Shown: piece by piece, positions 5,685-7,384 of the stretch
Layout: each line of letters begins with the position of its first letter
How positions within the stretch are numbered: the first letter of the stretch is position 1
NCBI GenBank assembly: GCA_903953805.1
Contig: CAJBLC010000016.1
Span: 1 to 7,384 of the forward strand
DNA length: 7,384 nucleotides
Direction: 5' to 3'
Source: an uncultured Actinomycetes bacterium
Lineage (GTDB): Bacteria > Actinomycetota > Actinomycetes > Nanopelagicales > Nanopelagicaceae
Notes under the pieces: model-generated
The model's input: the letters and a program-made list of their open reading frames with translations, nothing else
What the model was told of the DNA's origin: nothing
The model's database searches: none
Program-made: the position numbers and the translations under genes

Positions 5685-6584
5685 TTACTTCAACATCCGA
5701 AGTGCGCTCGCGATGATCTCGGGCTTCTTATTTTCACCTAAGGAGATATGGCCTTCACCTGGAACAAAGATGAGTTCGGCAGTTGGGATCTTGCTCGCCA
5801 ACCATTTTCCGTGGGCATGAGGGACCATGAAATCATCATCGCCCTGCCAGAGTTCAACCGGCTTTGCGATTGATCCGATATCAAATCCCCAAGGCTTCAC
5901 AAATGCGAGATCGTCATCCATCCAGCCGTAGTAACTGACCGATAGCGCATGTCTAAATCCAGCGGCAGCTGCTTCAGCAACTTCGGCATTGAGCGCCTTC
6001 TTATCAGCATCTCCGATTAATCCGCCAAGAGCTTCAATGATCTGAGGACCAGTAACGGTCGCTGAGTCGCCAGAATATTTTTTCATCCACGCATCAATCG
6101 CTTCGACACCTTCGATCGCGGCTCCGAATTCAACGTGATTCTCTTCGCCCATACCTTCAAGGAAGTCGAGGTCGTCAGAACCGAACTCTGCGACTCCAGC
6201 AATACTGATTGCACCCTTATTTGCAGGCAGAGTTGTATCGGCTAGGCAGTGAGGGCCTCCGCCCGACCAACCAATCGAGACAAACTTCTCGACTCCAAAG
6301 TGGTCAATTAAGAATTGAACATCTTTGACGTTATCAATCACGGTGCGACCTGTGTGACGAGCACTCTCGCCATATCCCGCACGTGAAAAGGCGATTGCAA
6401 ATGCGCCTTGGGATTCAACGTATTTAAGGAAATCTTCCCAGGTCTTCCAGGAGCCTGGAGTTCCGTGGTGGAAGATGATCGCTTCTTTAGCGGGTGATCC
6501 GACCGTTGCTACTTCAAGGGCGCGGCCATCGGGGAGTCTGAGTGAGTGCATTTCCATGGGTGGAGTCAACCAGTATTGATGCAT
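5685..6584 (-). CDS. Alpha/beta hydrolase, first of a tandem pair
   Basis: This is a 299-residue cytosolic alpha/beta hydrolase with no signal peptide. It has the oxyanion motif HHGTPGS (39-45), the elbow GWSGGGPH with S107, an acid at D250/D251 in WQGDDDFMVP, and H279 in PGEGHISL. Between them a helical cap-like insertion (about 135-225, rich in Ala/Asp/Glu) precedes PWGFD (231-235). It is clearly paralogous to the next gene downstream, which suggests an old duplication with later divergence in the cap and oxyanion loop. The start is unsure: ATG 6584 gives this length, while ATG at 6557 or 6551 would remove 9 or 11 residues that align poorly with the usual start of the fold (SLRLPDGR). None has a good ribosome binding site. 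Substrate unknown. Confidence 0.9.
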   Translation of the reverse strand: MHQYWLTPPMEMHSLRLPDGRALEVATVGSPAKEAIIFHHGTPGSWKTWEDFLKYVESQGAFAIAFSRAGYGESARHTGRTVIDNVKDVQFLIDHFGVEKFVSIGWSGGGPHCLADTTLPANKGAISIAGVAEFGSDDLDFLEGMGEENHVEFGAAIEGVEAIDAWMKKYSGDSATVTGPQIIEALGGLIGDADKKALNAEVAEAAAAGFRHALSVSYYGWMDDDLAFVKPWGFDIGSIAKPVELWQGDDDFMVPHAHGKWLASKIPTAELIFVPGEGHISLGENKKPEIIASALRMLK

Positions 6585-6586
6585 TC

Positions 6587-6606
6587 CCGCGAGAGGTAGA
6601 GCGGGC
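6587..6606. repeat. Short inverted repeat upstream of the hydrolase operon
   Basis: CCCGC (6587-6591) and GCGGG (6602-6606) flank a 10-base spacer, two bases before the ATG of the first hydrolase on the - strand. It could be a hairpin in the hydrolase leader or a repressor site. Five base pairs are little evidence, so this is recorded mainly because of its position. Confidence 0.3.
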
Positions 6607-6757
6607 TGTTCAGTGGTTTGCCCACAGCAAGTTCCAATTCACAATCACAAAATTGATCAGCAATTCAGATCGTGGCCCAACTTAATCTTTGGTCCGTCCC
6701 GCCTTCTCTCCGTTTGGCAATGTCTCGATCTAACAGACCGGGATTGGTGCACCGAAT
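6607..6757. other. Divergent intergenic stretch without a recognised element
   Basis: No gene is supported here on either strand. The hydrolase promoter (- strand) and the promoter of the small + strand unit must lie in or near it. The only boxes I can point to are TAATCT (6683-6688) and TTGGCA (6714-6719) on the + strand, neither with a partner at proper spacing. A 63-codon frame beginning with GTG at 6613 has no ribosome binding site and no recognisable protein features. Confidence 0.3.
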
Positions 6758-6781
6758 CTTCTCTATCTCAAGGTAGAGAAG
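6758..6781 (+). repeat. Perfect 8-bp hairpin upstream of the small reading frame
   Basis: CTTCTCTA (6758-6765) pairs perfectly with TAGAGAAG (6774-6781), extended by a T-G pair (6766, 6773) over a six-base loop. It lies about 13 bases before the G-rich ribosome binding site of the 34-codon frame. It could be a leader hairpin, a protein-binding palindrome, or the 5' domain of a structured RNA. Confidence 0.5.
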
Positions 6782-6811
6782 CCAAGACGAGAGAAAGGGG
6801 GTAGGTAATCA

Positions 6812-6916
6812 ATGGACCATCTGAGATCTATTTCAGATGTCGTAGTTGCGGTCATCAACTTAGTTTCAAAACTAGTTGAATGGCGAAAGGCTCCTCGCCG
6901 AAACGAAGAGCCTTAA
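6812..6916 (+). CDS. Putative 34-residue amphipathic peptide
   Basis: This short frame is supported mainly by its translation start. AAGGGGGT (6795-6802) matches the anti-Shine-Dalgarno complement with one wobble and sits 9 bases before ATG 6812. The peptide has a hydrophobic helix-forming stretch, ISDVVVAVINLVSKLVEW (7-24), with charged residues spaced as in an amphipathic helix, then a basic RKAPRR (25-30) and an acidic NEEP end. Such a layout could associate with membranes, as some small toxins or membrane regulators do, but I recognise no family and assign no function. It has its own terminator downstream. Against it: the frame contains three hairpins, so the sequence may be constrained as RNA, and codons such as CTA and TTA are not typical of the neighbours. 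Confidence 0.45.
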   Translation: MDHLRSISDVVVAVINLVSKLVEWRKAPRRNEEP

Positions 6917-6946
6917 ACGCACTTGTCCTTGGTTCACCCCGGGGAC

Positions 6947-6989
6947 GCAGTGAGGGCCGGCCTAACCAGCTGGCCTTCACTGCTTTATT
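6947..6989 (+). terminator. Strong intrinsic terminator
   Basis: A 15-bp stem joins 6947-6961 to 6969-6983, with only two G-T wobbles (6954/6976 and 6959/6971), around a 7-base loop CTAACCA. TTTATT follows at 6984-6989. The T-tract is on the + strand side only, so it ends a + strand transcript arriving from the 6758-6946 region. It separates that unit from the secreted-protein gene at 7052. Confidence 0.8.
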
Positions 6990-7025
6990 AAAGCACTTTC
7001 AATATTCTTTGCAACGTCCATTTCT

Positions 7026-7042
7026 GTAATCAAAGTGATTAC
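7026..7042. promoter_or_regulatory. Perfect inverted repeat overlapping a -10 box: candidate operator
   Basis: GTAATC (7026-7031) and GATTAC (7037-7042) form a perfect 6-bp palindrome with a 5-base spacer (AAAGT). It ends 9 bases before the ATG of the next gene and shares 7040-7042 with the likely -10 box. A dimeric repressor bound there would block the promoter. The symmetry and position are seen; the regulator is unknown. Confidence 0.45.
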
Positions 7043-7051
7043 TCTTGGTGC
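7040..7051 (+). promoter_or_regulatory. Candidate -10 box of a leaderless transcript
   Basis: TACTCT (7040-7045) is followed by six bases and then ATG 7052. This is the same box-to-start distance as at 4612-4624 and on the opposite strand at 4587-4575. There is no purine-rich ribosome binding site before the ATG. The box itself matches the consensus only at T1, A2 and T6, so support comes mostly from the repeated geometry. Confidence 0.35.
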
Positions 7052-7384
7052 ATGAGGCGACTGGCGGTAGCGGCAATCTTCGTGGCCATCGCATCGACAA
7101 CAGCACAGGCCACAGAACCTGTTCTTCCTAACTCGGTAGCCACCCCTGGTGCGATCAATCCCGCTGTCACGCAAGCAAATATCGCCACCACTATCTGTAC
7201 TTTGGGATTCACTAGAAAGATTCGCCCACCGGTTACCTACACAACGGCACTTAAGAAGCACCAACTACGAACTGAGCCATATTCGGTATACGGAAGCACA
7301 AATACAAAGCTCTTTGAGGAGGATCACTTGATCTCACTCGAGCTTGGTGGGAATCCAACCAACCCTAAGAATCTATGGCCCGAG
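7052..7384 (+). CDS. Secreted protein with HNH-like DHLI...NLWP motif (3' end outside window)
   Basis: The first 111 residues are visible and the frame runs off the window. Residues 1-20 form a signal peptide (RR, then LAVAAIFVAIASTTAQA, likely cut after AQA). The mature part has the strings TPGAINPAVTQANIATTIC (31-49) and YEEDHLISLELGG-NLWPE-type wording (here FEEDHLISLELGG, 88-100, then NPKNLWPE). I recognise these from a widespread family of mostly unannotated bacterial proteins. D91-H92...N107-L-W-P resembles the DH...GG...NL core of HNH/His-Me finger nucleases, which suggests a secreted or periplasmic nuclease-like fold. That link is inference. The ATG 7052 start gives the signal peptide directly. 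A terminator and a palindrome lie just upstream, so the gene has its own control. Confidence 0.85.
   Translation, partial: MRRLAVAAIFVAIASTTAQATEPVLPNSVATPGAINPAVTQANIATTICTLGFTRKIRPPVTYTTALKKHQLRTEPYSVYGSTNTKLFEEDHLISLELGGNPTNPKNLWPE

Larger units (their letters stand above)
6758..6989 (+). ncRNA. Candidate structured RNA: hairpin chain ending in a terminator
   Basis: On the + strand this stretch folds almost end to end. H0 is 6758-6781. H1 is CATCTGA 6818-6824 with TCAGATG 6833-6839. H2 spans 6851-6884: GTCAT/ATGGC, CAAC/GTTG and TAGTT/AACTA around the loop TCAA, with bulged T6860 and A6879. H3 is 6887-6914, where AAGGCTC and TCG pair with CGA and GAGCCTT with one C-A mismatch. H4 is 6925-6946, 8 bp with two G-T pairs. 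The terminator hairpin 6947-6983 directly follows. I do not recognise it as tmRNA, SRP RNA, RNase P RNA, 6S/Ms1 or a known riboswitch. The same bases also hold a 34-codon frame with a ribosome binding site, so it may be a structured mRNA and not a non-coding RNA. The 5' end and promoter are not resolved. Confidence 0.35.

Noticed and set aside
6613..6804. 63-codon + strand frame in the divergent gap
   Set aside because: GTG start without ribosome binding site, no domain-like pattern, and its end overlaps the ribosome binding site of the 34-codon frame.
6758..6983. tmRNA, SRP RNA, RNase P RNA or 6C RNA
   Set aside because: No CCA-type acceptor end or tag, no SRP GGAAG-type loop, no RNase P core strings, and no paired C-rich loops of the 6C type.
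6977..7264. 95-codon - strand frame opposite the secreted protein
   Set aside because: Cysteine/arginine-rich shadow of a recognisable + strand gene, and it runs across the terminator.

Overview
The window looks like a compact chromosome segment from an actinobacterium (Actinomycetota). It has roughly even base composition by eye, very short intergenic gaps, several genes that appear to be read without a leader, and protein families typical of actinobacteria: a DUF3817 membrane protein, an Rv1086-like cis-prenyl transferase, a PIN-PhoH fusion (PhoH2 type), an Apf/lytic-transglycosylase-like secreted protein and a DUF2256 zinc-binding mini-protein. A small-genome freshwater or marine lineage would fit, but the sequence alone does not fix the genus. 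No mobile element, tRNA, rRNA or CRISPR array was seen.

Left block (45-3511, + strand). A 51-residue single-span membrane protein, a SURF1-family protein, a DUF3817 membrane protein and a cis-prenyl transferase are packed with junctions of -4 to +9 bases and probably form one operon. A 134-base gap leads to the PhoH2-like PIN/ATPase gene. The first part concerns the membrane (cytochrome oxidase assembly, polyprenyl carrier synthesis). PhoH2 is predicted to act on RNA.

Middle block (3512-4833). About 300 bases without a gene end in a foldable leader just before the ribosome binding site of a secreted muralytic-like protein. That gene ends exactly where a DUF2256 gene on the other strand ends. 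DUF2256 and a helix-hairpin-helix gene diverge from a 48-base spacer. Each has a TATACT -10 box exactly six bases before a GTG codon, which is the geometry of leaderless transcripts.

Right block (4830-7384). Two paralogous alpha/beta hydrolases lie in tandem on the - strand, 3 bases apart. Upstream of them is a 467-base region (6585-7051) with a remarkable run of hairpins, a 34-codon reading frame with a good ribosome binding site, and a strong intrinsic terminator at 6947-6989 on the + strand. I regard this as a small uncharacterised transcription unit (peptide mRNA, structured RNA, or both). The window ends inside a secreted protein with a DHLI...ELGG...NLWP motif resembling an HNH-type nuclease core. 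An inverted repeat overlaps its likely -10 box.

Most protein families are recognised with good confidence. The RNA structures and regulatory sites are pattern readings made by eye, without folding energies or comparative data.
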